Assembly (NCBI GenBank): GCA_030248295.1
Contig: JASANH010001337.1
Coordinates: forward strand, 1 to 64,000
Reading direction: 5' to 3'
DNA: 64,000 nucleotides
From: Mesodorylaimus sp. YZB2_4
Lineage: Eukaryota > Nematoda > Enoplea > Dorylaimida > Dorylaimidae
The position numbers and the translations under genes are program-made. Positions within the stretch are counted from its first letter, which is position 1; every line of letters begins with the position of its first letter. Positions 1 through 17,032 of this stretch are shown in pieces. The notes below the pieces were generated by a model. That model searched no databases. It was not told the DNA's origin and saw only the letters and a list, made by a program, of their open reading frames with translations.

Positions 1-980
1 GCAAAACTGCAGAGACGTTCAATCCATCATTGCTTGTCTGATCGACCATGCGACTAAAATCGGCATTGCGATCGTCGAACAGCATCTTCACGCCCAGCAT
101 GGACAGGGTCGACTGAAGATTCGAACGTTTCCGCATCGTGAACTTGGGAAGTTTCAAGATCACGCAGGGATTAAGTAAGCCCTCGCCTTGCAAAGGCTGA
201 GCTTTCAAGAGTACCATTAACTCCTCGCAGGTCAGCCACTGCTCGACCTCCCCGATGCCGTCTCATTTCTTGGGCAGAATAATGAACATACTCATGGGCA
301 CACTGTGGTACGGCAGTTCCGCCACCTGTAGGAGGTCCGTCTCAGTATACCCGAAATAGCTTTCCTTCAACATAAAAGGCACCTAAAACAGAAATTGGGA
401 GTATAAAATTTATATCTTAGCAATTATGTATAACGCATTGCGCAGCAAAATTATTTTTTGTGAAACAAATGACTCGTAATGAAATTAGGATCGGAACACT
501 GAAAACTCTTAAACTCATAGCCCTAAGAGAGTCTGAAAAACGCATGTGCAACCCTAATTATTTTACACGATCAAGAACCGCCGGCCTTACACTCTGAGCC
601 AGCTCCGTTTTTCCCGATCGATAGAATGGCAAAGTTGCAGTGTCCACAAATTCGTCCAGCCACATGACTTTCATGTACACGGCGTTGGCCAGAATCGCTG
701 TAGTTTCCCGCGAAATGACATCGCCTTGCAGCATATTTTGGATTTTCCCCGCCGTCGCCTTCGATATCCAAGCATTGATTCGATTTCGACACCCGTCGGG
801 GTCTTTGCTAAATGGCTTTGCCTCAATTAGAGTATCTTCGAGTTTTTGAATTTTTGTCTTGTATTGATTGGTCAAGACGACTTTGTCGGAATAGAACAAC
901 CCGTTGCTGATGTACACATTCGATTTCTCACTGCGAATTTGCAACTGGCGATGGAGGGCCCCGAAAAAATTCAGATCCAT
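1..980 (-). pseudogene. Serpin fragment with in-frame stop
   Basis: Serpins are protease inhibitors that trap their target through a C-terminal reactive loop. Two exons are visible. Exon A (591-980) carries mid-domain serpin sequence, including an N-G-L-F-like strand and an N-A-V-Y-M-K motif. Exon B (1-382) starts at a good acceptor, joins in phase 0 as V-P-F-M and continues with M-F-I-I-L-P-K-K. Codon 40 of exon B is TGA (263-265), where family members usually have a charged residue after I-L-P; the reading frame stays open beyond it to the window edge. The true N-terminus is not seen: an in-frame TGA directly precedes the ATG at 978-980, so earlier exons would be needed. The reactive loop lies outside the window. 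One nonsense mutation in an otherwise intact frame suggests a young pseudogene or a sequencing error. Confidence 0.75.
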
Positions 981-1329
981 TCAACCAAGGCGCGGGAGTG
1001 TCGCGACGACGCGAGGAATAAAGAGGGCGAAGAAGTGTAAAGAGCAGGACAGAAGGACTGTGCATTCGTTACAAGAGCAGAATGTTTTGTGAATAGGCTC
1101 AAAGACGGTCGATTGTGTGATTCCAGCAAATATATATCACATCGTTGTACTTTGTCGACTCAACGTCACCGTGTAACAATAAATGTGAATTCAAAAGAAA
1201 AATTTGAAATGTCGGTCATTTTTTAAACAGAAAAGAGTGTGCAGATTTCCTGAACTTGCCATATGACATTAACCTTTTTTCTTCATCGACCACCCACAGA
1301 GAATATGGAGTTTTGTGGAATCGAATTCC
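981..1329. other. No gene recognised
   Basis: Upstream of the serpin fragment. I see no convincing coding exon or repeat here; any missing serpin N-terminal exon could not be identified. Confidence 0.4.
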
Positions 1330-2025
1330 ATAAAACAACTGATGAGTGCTCAAATGATTGTTCGAATGCAATAATGCCAGTTGGGTTTGTGGGGTAGCTC
1401 AACGTGATGACAGCCGCTGAGACGTGAACTAACCCTGCGCCCAGATTCTGACGTCAGTTTGAGTCGACTTTGATCGTAATCATGCTTGCCAGAGAGAAAT
1501 TTGTATAGTTGGGACAGTTTGAGAATTTTTCTTCGATCGGCCATAGTTCTCCAGCCGCACTCTGATAGGGCAAGGAGTAGTTTGTGGTCAAGTTTCTGGT
1601 CAAAAGGCGCACAAAGCGTACTCCTGGGTGCGCTCTAATTTATCTATGTCTTCTGGATCGTAGATTTGAAAGCCGTAGTCAAGCTTCACCCGAATACAGG
1701 CTCCAAAGACTGCCTTAAAGACATGCGGTGGACAGTTTCGGTCTTATTTTCGGTGCAGTGCATTGATAATTGATCGGGATGAAGATGAGATTTCGGAGAC
1801 GTGCTCACTGAATGTCATATCCGCTGGTAAGGTAACTCCAAGCACTTGACTTTTTCCGCAACGCCCAGTACCATGCCGTCAATTGTAAGCGTTGGTGAAT
1901 GACTGAGAGCACGATGATTATATCGAAGTACGACCGCTTTGCATTTTTAAGGATGCAAGTGCAGACCCGCCTACAGGGATCTCGACTGGATTAAATCTAT
2001 TGCAGGCTGCAGAACGGTGGGGTTT
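1330..2025 (-). mobile_element. Decayed non-LTR retrotransposon RT 3' end
   Basis: Translation of the minus strand, allowing stops and frame shifts, gives a run typical of the C-terminal (thumb) part of CR1/Jockey-like reverse transcriptases. It starts with L-Q-P-A-I-D-L-I, followed by a K-C-K motif, then an I-D-G-M-V-L-like strand, and ends near 1544 with R-R-K-I-L-K-L-S-Q-L-Y-K-F-L. Several stops and at least two frame changes make it non-functional. No intact 5' part, endonuclease or tail was found. The clade assignment is tentative. Confidence 0.55.
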
Positions 2026-2055
2026 GAACGCATTACACATTAATGTAATGCGTTC
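2026..2055. repeat. 12-bp perfect inverted repeat
   Basis: Arms at 2026-2037 and 2044-2055 are perfect reverse complements (GAACGCATTACA) separated by 6 bases. It abuts the retrotransposon remnant. No flanking target duplication is visible. Confidence 0.7.
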
Positions 2056-2803
2056 GAATTTCCCGCTCGCATGCCTGAGCATCACTGGTCAAGAACCGAA
2101 TAGGCAAGAACAGCAAACTTTAGTCAGTGATGCAGGGCGCAGTCTAATTGAAGTCATTTTTCATTGATTCACTCGTCTACATGAATTTATCTTCTTCGAG
2201 TCATATAGACTGGGGCGACGAGCTCCAAAACCCAGGTCCAACGCGCATCGTGTTGTCCCACCCTCTCACTGAGCTCACCCTCTATATTCCGAACGTGTCC
2301 TGTGAAATTGTAGCTGCAGAGAACGTTGGAAGAAGGAGGAAGCCTGGGGACGGACTGTCCAGGCGGCAAACCCCTCCTCTGGTCACGAACATGTTTGGTG
2401 GGTTTCAAAAATACACGCTTTTCCTTGTGCATTCCTAGCTGCTTCGACCGCCTGCAAACGTCCCAATGGAGTTGCACCCTCGTTTTACTATTCAGCAAAA
2501 CAAAGAATTCAGTTTTCTGATAATGCACTCGATTAGTCAAGCGAAAAATCATTTGCTAAAGAATAAACGGATTATCAGTGCACCAAAAAAGGCAGATTTT
2601 CCGTCTTCGTTTGGCCTTTCGACACGCACCTTGCTGAAAGAAAAACAGAAACTTGCTTAAATTTGCGATGTGAGAGGATAGAATCACTTTGTGCGCATAC
2701 TTGCGGGGGCTCAGGGGCCGCGTATGACAAGCCCACATAAATTTCGGTGAAACCTGGGAATGACATCTCTAACTCGTACAGTATGTCTAATTTGCAATCT
2801 TAT
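2056..2803. other. No gene recognised
   Basis: Spacer between the retrotransposon remnant and the LRR gene. Only short open frames on both strands, with no domain I recognise. Confidence 0.4.
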
Positions 2804-3916
2804 CTAATTATAACGCGATAAGGCAGGAAATTCAATTTGCTCCCCTGTGCACGAGCGCATTCCAAACTTTTCCATTTTGGAAGACCGACAGCCAAAAACT
2901 TTGGGGTTTTTCAATACTATGCCATAAAAGTGCATGGCTTCGCGGAAGTCATCTTCTTCGAGCACCGTCTGCGGGAGATACAAGTCAGTCAACGAGTCGC
3001 ATTGAGCCAACAGTTCTTCAACTCCTTTCACTGGCCGCCTACCAGACTTTTCTTGCAGTCGAAGGAAACTTAGATTTTTTAAAGGACTCAACACTCTGAG
3101 GCCATCACTCCCGAATTCGACGCGGGCCAACGACAGGCGTTGCAACTGATGAAAGGAATTTGCAAAGTTTCGCAAAATATTTTCATCGATATCCACAAGC
3201 GCATCGAGCGAAAACGATCGCAAATTTTGTAAATTCCAAAAATAATGTAGTTCAGTAAAAGCGAATTGTTCTTCCACGTAGCACGAGTAAATTTTTAGAT
3301 TCAAATTTTTGAGACATGGTGTGAATAAGAAAAATCGATCAAGAATATTTGAAGGAATATCGTGAAGAATGCAACTGAAATTTTCCAAACTTGGAACAAA
3401 ACCAATCAAAGTCGAAAATGTTACTTGATTTATCTTTCCAATTTCTAATGTTTCGAGTCTTTCCATCATCATATTTGGCGGGAATTTAAAAAATTTTGAA
3501 TGACTGATAATGCAGGTTTTTAAACTTATAAAATTCGCTTCAAGTAAATCGCGAATAGTGCAGACATCGATTTCCAACAAGCCTGTGCTTAGCTCTACCA
3601 GTCGTCCTGTTGGATGTTTGGAAAGAGCTAAAATTATTGATTCAGCTAATTTTGATTTTTTCTGATCGATATTTTGATCATTGCAAACAATTGTTTGCAG
3701 ATTTTTGGAACATGATGTAAACAGAAATTCCAATTGAGCAGGTCGCAGATTTAGAATCGTAGAGTCGTCCAGATCGATAGTTGTTGGATTCGAGGCGATC
3801 AAGTTTTGGACTTCGGAATTAGAATCTTCCAAAGATTCTGTGTGGTTTTGAAAATTAGAACCACGAATCGATGAGAGTATGTGCGAGAGAAAATTAAAAG
3901 CAGAAGAATATCCCAT
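2804..3916 (-). CDS. Leucine-rich-repeat protein, single exon
   Basis: A 370-residue uninterrupted frame from ATG at 3914-3916. From about residue 125 it shows irregular leucine-rich repeats of the R-N-inhibitor/F-box-partner style (for example L-E-T-L-E-I, L-K-N-L-N-L, L-R-S-F-S-L-D, L-Q-R-L-S-L, L-S-F-L-R-L, L-T-D-L-Y-L), spaced 25-30 residues apart. Such proteins are usually interaction scaffolds. I see no F-box, signal peptide or membrane segment. The N-terminal ~60 residues are polar and rich in N, S and D. It lacks introns, unlike most neighbours, so a retrocopy or a lineage-expanded single-exon family is possible. The ATG has no acceptor-like sequence just before it. Function unknown. 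Confidence 0.7.
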   Translation of the reverse strand: MGYSSAFNFLSHILSSIRGSNFQNHTESLEDSNSEVQNLIASNPTTIDLDDSTILNLRPAQLEFLFTSCSKNLQTIVCNDQNIDQKKSKLAESIILALSKHPTGRLVELSTGLLEIDVCTIRDLLEANFISLKTCIISHSKFFKFPPNMMMERLETLEIGKINQVTFSTLIGFVPSLENFSCILHDIPSNILDRFFLFTPCLKNLNLKIYSCYVEEQFAFTELHYFWNLQNLRSFSLDALVDIDENILRNFANSFHQLQRLSLARVEFGSDGLRVLSPLKNLSFLRLQEKSGRRPVKGVEELLAQCDSLTDLYLPQTVLEEDDFREAMHFYGIVLKNPKVFGCRSSKMEKFGMRSCTGEQIEFPALSRYN

Positions 3917-4609
3917 TTTTTAAAGTATTTTTTATAATTGACCAGAAAATACAGCGATGCTCACTGTGTCTGAAAAATGCACTATACGAGTGCCATGATT
4001 TCTGTGCTTTATGAATCGGAATTGCGCAGTTTACGCTAACGGACATCAGAGAACGCAGAGGGTGCAGTCGGGCGGGCCGTGTTTGTGTAACTTCAAAATG
4101 GTTTTCTTAAGCCATAACACTGACGAAATCTTTTTACATATCGTTGTGAAAACTAGTTTTCTGGTTTTGGCGAGTTGATATGTGAAATGCAAGTTTTTCT
4201 TCGCACTGGTACTGATGAATTGAATACTCTTCGCAAAGCCTAACTGATTCATGCTTTGTATGACGTGCTACTGAGATGCTTTCTGTGCATCCCCTATCAG
4301 CCATGAAACAACATATTTCTTATTAACTTGTATCACCCGATCAAAGTGGTCACAAACATGAGGAAAGTTTTCGTTATCATGAAGGTGTAACGGTTATTAT
4401 TTCCTACTGTACAGCCGATGATGGATCCAAAGTTCGACCAAAATCCAACCTAAAACAAACACATTTTTAAAAACCGTCCCCCTGTAGGTGAAGTTGTGTT
4501 GTGTTGTCCTTGTGATTTAAATGTGGCGCCATTATTGTCCTGCGCATCAATGCTGTACGCTAGTGAGCGGGTGTGCGTGAGGATGAGCGAGTGCATGGGT
4601 CGACGCAGT
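3917..4609. other. No gene recognised
   Basis: Upstream of the LRR gene. Short frames only. Confidence 0.4.
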
Positions 4610-4666
4610 ATTCTACTCACGGCCCAACTATCACTATAATAGTGATAGTGGGGCCGTGATTCTACT
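4610..4666. mobile_element. 41-bp palindromic MITE with 8-bp TSD
   Basis: The block 4618-4658 is an almost perfect palindrome: CACGGCCCAACTATCACTAT pairs with the second half apart from one A/C mismatch. It is flanked on both sides by the exact 8-mer ATTCTACT (4610-4617 and 4659-4666). Eight-base duplications are characteristic of hAT transposases, so this looks like a minimal element made of little more than two fused terminal repeats. Confidence 0.75.
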
Positions 4667-6421
4667 GTATACTTACAGCCCAGGAGCAGCAGCGTCGATC
4701 TGTGACCTTACGATGTGATTTTTTCCCTTTTATGCCTAGTTCGCTTCCCTGTGGCTCAGTCTTCGTTCCTGTCGCTGACCAGAGTGGTAGGTACCTGTCC
4801 GTGAAAGCAGTGTTACGAAGTCTTTGTTATACTCATTGTCAGTCTCTCCTCATCGTCGGCCGACCTATTCTCTCTTTGACTCTGCGCTCCCACAGCGCAG
4901 CTCTCGCTACAGTAGGGAAAACTTGGGTCTGAGAGGGTTCGAATCCTCGCTTCAACAACAGCTGATGATAGAAGAGGACGCGGGACTGGAATCCACGCTT
5001 GTTCAAATCCTTCTCAGAGCTAAACCTTTTATGTATATTTCTGATTGCTAATTCTCACCATGAGCTTTTTTCTACATCAAGTTCCAGTCAGAGGAATACA
5101 GAATTTCCCGTTTTTCGTTCATGAGGAGCTGACGGAGCCCTGATGCAACATAAATAACTTTGCTGCATATGATTCATCCGCTCCTCAGCTCTGAGCCCGC
5201 CCCCTTGCTTCACGTAATACCACCAGTGCCCAGTGAAACTGTGACATCGAGGGGCTCCGCCTGCCGCTTATGTACACCATAAGAAGCACTCTTTTCGACA
5301 GGCGCATTTACTGCGTATGTTCTGGCCTTCGCGAAGAAGACTTTCTCATGTGCACAGTTATTATCACGATGAACGGAGCTGCTTACCATCGTACGGATCA
5401 TCGACTCCTTCTAAGGAAAATAGTGTCTGGTTTTCGTTTCAGCAACAGCTCCCATCCAGTACTAAAAGCACTACGATGACAACATGAGCGGGAAAACCTT
5501 TGGTCACACATACTCGACTCCGACGAATGTATCTTGATCAACTACCCTTGCCAAGCTGTAACCTCGCTTGTTGCATTGAACCGAGGCCTCGTAGAAGCTT
5601 CGACCAGACGTGTGCTCATCATACTGGCACATCTCGGCATTGGTGGCTTTTTGATATTACTGATAGTAATCATCTTCTGACCCGTGTATGCACCGTCCAT
5701 CTAAATGAGAGAGAGAGGAATTCTGTCCTGAAGTTTAATCTGTATGTACAAAGGGTGTTCAAAAAAGAGCGCAAGATCTCCATAACACGGTATCTCGAGA
5801 CAGATTGTGATTTCGCGCACATGCCGTCAATGAAAGCATTATGCCATATATTTGAACTAATACTCGTATTTCAGTTTTGCAAGCTGTTTGTGAGGCAAAA
5901 ATTTCGACAGACGCATGGAAATGACAGAAGGACGAACTGATTGTAAAAAACTACGTTGGTAAACTTTTTTTCTGGAAACTAATTTGTGGAAATATTGGTT
6001 TGAAACTATTCGGATGATATCGATTCCCTTCCCACCTCTGGCCGAGGGATAAGTGAAACCCATGAATAAGTGTAAATCCACACAAATTTTAAATTTAAAA
6101 GCCTGCATGGGGCTTTGAAATTGAAAATTCGCGAGAGCAGGTACGAGTGCAAAAGTTAGGGCGCTCAAACTGACATCAAAATGTATGTTACGCCCCAAAA
6201 CTTAAAAGTTTCGAATTCAATGGACCAGCAAAATATTTGAATAGTATTTGTTAATTTAAGCAATAATGCAGTTTCTGCTGGCCGCAGGCCTTTGGCCGCA
6301 ACAGCTGTCTCCAGAGAATAGGGTCCCAACAACCCAGAGCTGCGATTAACACTTACAGGGATGCCCGCATACCGAGCTGGAAATGCGGAAGAGACCAATG
6401 GTCGGATCGGACGAGCATACT
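4667..6421. other. No gene recognised
   Basis: Several short frames on both strands, none with a recognisable domain. A tRNA B-box-like string occurs near 4928-4940 without a matching A box. Confidence 0.4.
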
Positions 6422-7243
6422 CCCACTGGTAGACACCGGATCAGGTCGGGTTCAACCCGACCCGACCCGACCCGACCCGAAAGTCCCTGACCCCAAATTT
6501 CGGGTCGGGTTGACCCGAATTCGGTATAAGTAGTTGAAGTTCCTCGCCATGAAAACCATTGACAAATGCTCAGAACGTCGTGGCGCTGGTGTAAAGCTGA
6601 CTGTGAGTAAATATGAGATGGGGACATCTAACGCACGCGAATCTTCATCTTTTGTTATTCCATAGTAATCCTTAGTAAATGCAATAACGTTCCTTCATAT
6701 TTCCCACAACAGTGGTCAAATAATTTTTATAAATCCTTAGATCTAAAAGCGACTAGGGTCTGTCCACTGGAGACAAGATTTAACCAGTCCGAATAATGGG
6801 CGTGAATAATTGAGACAGCTCGGTCATAACTTTTGGAGTCTGAGACAGCTTATCCTCGGTTAAACAAAGAAATACCTAAATATATGAGCCCCAGGCTAGA
6901 GTTGCATCTAGTCTTCACAAAAGATATTGCTTACAAAGTGTAATAGGCATGGACTATGTCTGGCCTATGTGTGCACTGGTTCAGGGGGCATGAGGAAAAG
7001 TCGCCCCTCACAACTCGCCCCCATGCAACTCGCCCCCGCCGCAACTCGCCCCCGCACAACTCGCCCCCTGACCCAAATCATTTTGGACCAAACAAATGAC
7101 CTGGGGTCAGCAGTTGTGTCAAGTATAAAAGCGGGCCATATGGGAGATCTTGCCAATTGCCCATTTTGCTTCGAATCAGTTGGCTGTCTCTCTAAAAACC
7201 CCTTTCTCAAAATACTGTTATTGGGAGCCGGATTATTTCGAAA

Positions 7244-7609
7244 ATGGCCGACAGCGTCCAATCTCAAAGGGGAAAACGAAAGCTGGTACATGAAAATCAT
7301 ATTTACGTGTTCTCAAAACAGACGAAAAACGAACTCAACGGAATATGGGTTTGCGAAAAGAGATCCAGCTGCAAGGGTCGTGTTTGGACGAACGGAGTCG
7401 ATGGAGAAGTGGTCAAGATTGTCACCGGCCACAATCATGCCGCTCAAGCTGCGCGTCCAGAGGCGCTGCGAATTATGGAAGAAGTCAAGGAGCGAGCATC
7501 GACCACTCATGAATTGCCGCAGCAAATCGTTGCTGCTGTCGTTGCTGGCGCTCATGAAAACGTCGCCGGATGCTTATTTTTTCAACGCGGGCTAATCTGC
7601 AATTATTAG
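7244..7609 (+). pseudogene. FLYWCH zinc finger, N-terminal part of MULE transposase
   Basis: The frame from ATG 7244 encodes a FLYWCH-type zinc finger: a G-K-R-K-L start, a W-V-C-E-K core, then C-x5-C spacing with G-R-V-W and a closing G-H-N-H pair, over residues ~10-66. It is followed by a linker (R-I-M-E-E-V-K-E-R-A) typical of animal MULE transposases. After about residue 108 the frame leaves the family pattern. That fits an internal deletion, because the next recognisable transposase piece is in another frame at about 7570. FLYWCH domains bind DNA; in these elements they probably recognise the termini. Confidence 0.75.
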
Positions 7610-8077
7610 CCGAAAGCTTGGATTGGTTCGCCGATGGCACGTTCAGTACCGCCCCCAGCTTGTTTCATCAACTTTACACTATTCACGTCTTTAATTTATT
7701 TCGAAGACGAGTACATTGGCCGGAGGCAACGCCGAGGTCGTCAGGCCCCAGCTTTTCCAATCGAATTGTGGAACGTGTACCAGCGTACGCTTGAAGGCCA
7801 CCAACGCACCAACAACGATGTCGAGGGATGGCATCGTGCATTTCAAGGAACTTGTGCCAGCCTTTTCCCAAATATCTATCGGTTCATCGAATGTCTCAAG
7901 CAGCAACAAGGGATCCACAATTACGAAATCACGCAGTTGATTGCTGGAAATCCTGGAAATCCGCGAAACAAGAAGTATGCTTCGATTTCAGTCCGTGTCA
8001 AGAATATTGTTCAAGACTACGGCAATCGCAATTTGGTTAATTATTTGCGAGGTATCGCATATAATTTTGAGTTCTAA
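7570..8077 (+). pseudogene. MULE transposase remnants (core start and C-terminal part)
   Basis: 7570-7693 encodes the start of the catalytic core with the hallmark D-W-F-A-D-G-T-F and Q-L-Y-T-I-H strings. The middle of the core is missing. From about 7694 another frame resumes with the C-terminal part, including N-N-D-V-E-G-W-H-R-A-F and F-P-N-I-Y-R-F-I, and ends at 8077. Two deletions or frame breaks (near 7570 and 7694) remove the rest of the catalytic region. It cannot encode an active enzyme, although the ends could be mobilised in trans. Confidence 0.75.
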
Positions 8078-9338
8078 TTAATTCTCGTACATGCCGGGTT
8101 CTTTTGGTTCTTTTGCGTTTTTGGCGACAATGATTGCGTAATGTTTGTTTCATAGTTCAAACTTTTGCTTCTTGATTGTTTCATGACAACATAAATGTAC
8201 AGTAATATAAAATGAGTCAGGGGCGAGTTGTGCGGGGGCGAGTCGTGGTGGGGGCGAGTTGCATGGGGGCGAGTTGCTCGGGGGGCGAGTTGTGGGGGGC
8301 GAATTGTGGGGGGGGCGACTTTTCCGCAAACCGGTTCAGGGAACCGGTCCGCCTCTCCTAAGTCAGGGCCAGCACGAGACCGAGAGCGCGGTCGAGGTCG
8401 AGTGACTGGTCTGATTGCAGGCGCTGGTTGAGAACTAGTCTTGAGTGCCTGATCTAAACTTGCTCTGTGAGCACTTCGGGCTCAGGTCCGTCAGAACCCC
8501 TTTACCGGCCGGCACGTGCGGATGCTCCCCGAATTGTGAGTCTACACGGCCCTTGTGGTGTGGTGGCAATAAACTATAACACGAGGTGTCCGTGGACTGC
8601 GTGGTACTGTTCCTGACTCGAGCCATCCTCTGGTCAGCCCTAGTTTGCCCTAGGGCGAGCCAAGGATATCAAAAGTCATATTGTGCTGGACACTAGCTCC
8701 TGTCAGAACCTCCACTACTGATGGAGGGATGTGAGGGTACCTATCACCTTTGAATACAGCATTTTGCAGTGTTAACATGGATGGTGGTCAAGGGGGCTAT
8801 TATTGGTACATATTTGGTGTTTGGGTACTGACTATACTGCTCTTCCAGCCAGGTATGCCCAGGAAGCTATGTCATATTCAGGAATCAAATATGATTGTTG
8901 ACTGTAGATACCCTACGAACTGCTAAAAATGATTAATTGCTCCATAGAGTATGGCTAGTCCCACCCATTCGTCAGAGTTGACAAGAATGTTTATGAGAAC
9001 TCTCACATGGACCCTTCCCTTTGCAGGAATTACTCAGAAAAATTGGTCATTCCCACAGCTTACAATTTGTGTGACATTCTCGGAAGTTACGCAGAATGAA
9101 AAGAGGGGAGTGAAAGACTTTATTCATGCATGCTTGAAGCATATCCAGCAAATCCTGGAGTAGAACAGGTGTGAAAAGGTTTCTGTAGTTGCCAATAGTA
9201 GTAACTTGCAAAATTTCTGTATTTTTGACCCGTTTGACCCGATCTTTCAAAAAAGTGACCCGACCCGACCCGAAATTTTGCTGACCCGACCCGACCCGAC
9301 CCGAAAGTACCTGACCCGATCCGGGGTCTACCCACTGG

Positions 9339-10932
9339 CCCATGCTGACAGAATCGTTTCAGGCAGGTTTGGTAATAGTCATTTGTTTCTTCACTCCATG
9401 TCCATCGTCCCGCAATCCTGTGGCTGATCACACCGCACATTGAGAAGGCCGCGGCCGTTATTGTGCCCGTGGAGCACTCTGGTACGCGACGGCTAGTAGA
9501 TGGCCAAGCCTCATTCGCGTACCCCCAGGTCCGGACGGCGACTCTTTTATTTGTTACCTGGACTAATAGACATTGAAAAATGACCAAAGGAGGAATTCCC
9601 AATCCTTACTTCCATGTGCGAACTGGAAAACACTCTGTCGCGGAATCGATCGTCGCAAGTGCCGCACAGGCCGTTTCCTGGCTTCGAAGCAGCTGCGATC
9701 GAAGCTTACTGACAGCTCCTCGTCGTATCCTTCGAGTGCGATTGTAAAGCCATACATGTCCAAAGCGTCGACCTAGCAAACGTATTAGCATCCTCGCGCG
9801 TGTCTGCTAGCAATTGACTTGACTCGTTCAGTCAAGGGGCCCCCGTCAAAGCCTCTCGCATCTTTGGGGCTCATCGTTTGTTTTCCTATGGAGTTTGGGC
9901 CGGACGATGAACTTGCTTCTGAGGACTCCATTCAGAATAAATGCAAGGTTCAGCAGATTGGTTTTAGGATTATATTCTCTGAAACTAATCAAAAATGCTC
10001 TTAAAAATTTAGGTGTCACCTTCGATTAAGTCGCTGCATAGACCCTACCCGAGTGAGCCCCCAACGCAGATGCTCATGCGAGTGAGTACACCAGTGATCA
10101 GCACTTACAAAATGCTTGTGGTCAGTATACTTCGAGTTGACTTCACGTAGTAAGTTTTAACCCCTTCAGGCGGTGTTCCATACTTAAAGAGTTCCAATTG
10201 ATCGTCTTCTGAATGCATGTCACTATTTTCAATGCATGCCGATTTGCATGCTAAGGGCACATCGGTGTGCGTCACAGCAACTGGGTCCCCAGTGCATATG
10301 TCAGTTGCTGATTCGTGCAATGATTCGAAATTTAATGTGTGCTCTGCTACGAAAAGAGTTCAGCACTTCCAATATGGTAACCAAGCTCCTGCCTTATAGT
10401 CTGCCTGTTTGTAGTCTGCAATGGCGAAATCTGCGACCCCCCGATGGTTTGCGGTAAAGGAGTGTGCAAAGATCCCAAGAAGGCAAACTGGTCGTGAAAA
10501 GAGCCTGTGATGCAGTGATCAGCCGTTGTGATCGATGAAGGAGTCATGAGGCAGTGCATGTGCAAGCATTGAATGCCCAATGTTGACATTAGAAGCTCCT
10601 GAAAATATTGATTTCACATCTGTTTTTATCATCAAAAGTTAGATTCTGTACGCTCCCTCGATCCAGCCACGTCCATCAGAAGTACATTTTTTCGTCAGAT
10701 ATACTTACTGAACCTTACTGCTGCTCAATCACCTCACGAATACTACGTTGCACCAAGACGCTTCTTCGACTTTAAAATTTTGAATTTCCCGCTTCTATAG
10801 TAGCCCAAATGCTTACACATCCACGAAGAAATACGTCGATGAAATGTGGCAAGTGTGCGCATCTTTGCAGCCTTCGTCTGGGCAACAGTCAAGCAGCTCT
10901 GCCGAGCTGTTTGTTTCTTTTTCTTCTTTTAG
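9339..10932. other. Spacer upstream of RPN2; no gene recognised
   Basis: Between the hAT-like element and RPN2. It contains short frames on both strands without recognisable domains. The RPN2 promoter or leader exon, if any, must lie here. Confidence 0.4.
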
Positions 10933-10965
10933 AAATATTCAACGGAAATCGTAGATTCCCGGAAA
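10921..10965 (+). promoter_or_regulatory. 3' splice site in RPN2 leader
   Basis: A long polypyrimidine run ends in TTCTTCTTTTAG (AG at 10931-10932), leaving a 33-nt leader before the RPN2 ATG. It is either the end of a 5' UTR intron or a trans-splice acceptor. Confidence 0.55.

Positions 10966-17032
<6,067 letters not shown>

Larger units (their letters stand above)
6978..8341 (+). mobile_element. MULE-type transposon nested in hAT-like element
   Basis: Element 6987-8332 flanked by the exact 9-mer GGTTCAGGG (6978-6986 and 8333-8341), the duplication size of Mutator-like elements. The terminal inverted repeats read GGCATGAGGAAAAGTCGCCC (left) and GGTTTGCGGAAAAGTCGCCC (right, reverse strand). 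Each continues into several copies of an ACTCGCCCCC-like unit. It contains FLYWCH and MULE transposase fragments in plus orientation, with gaps, so it appears to be an internally deleted derivative. Confidence 0.85.
6422..9338. mobile_element. hAT-like element with GACCC subterminal repeats
   Basis: Element 6430-9330, flanked by the exact 8-mer CCCACTGG (6422-6429 and 9331-9338). The terminal inverted repeats begin TAGACACCGGATC at the left and TAGACCCCGGATC at the right (read inward). Both ends carry arrays of GACCC units just inside the terminus (about 6440-6520 and 9225-9320). The interior shows no intact hAT transposase, so it is probably non-autonomous. A second element (6987-8332) sits inside it. 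Confidence 0.75.

Noticed and set aside
263..265. Selenocysteine recoding of the serpin TGA
   Set aside because: Serpins have no known selenocysteine at this position and no downstream selenocysteine insertion element can be assessed; nonsense mutation or error is more likely.
4902..4955. Possible tRNA gene near 4930
   Set aside because: A B-box-like GGTTCGAATCC is present but no A box or acceptor-stem pairing was found at tRNA spacing.
6427..6627. Minus-strand frames rich in G-S-G-R-V near 6500 and 9200
   Set aside because: They are translations of the GACCC subterminal arrays of the hAT-like element, not proteins.
7244..8077. Functional domesticated FLYWCH gene
   Set aside because: The frames are interrupted twice and lie inside intact transposon termini with target duplications, so an element-borne remnant is simpler.
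8228..8431. G/R/A-rich plus-strand frame at 8228-8431
   Set aside because: It translates the GGGGGCGAGTTG arrays at the right end of the MULE-type element.
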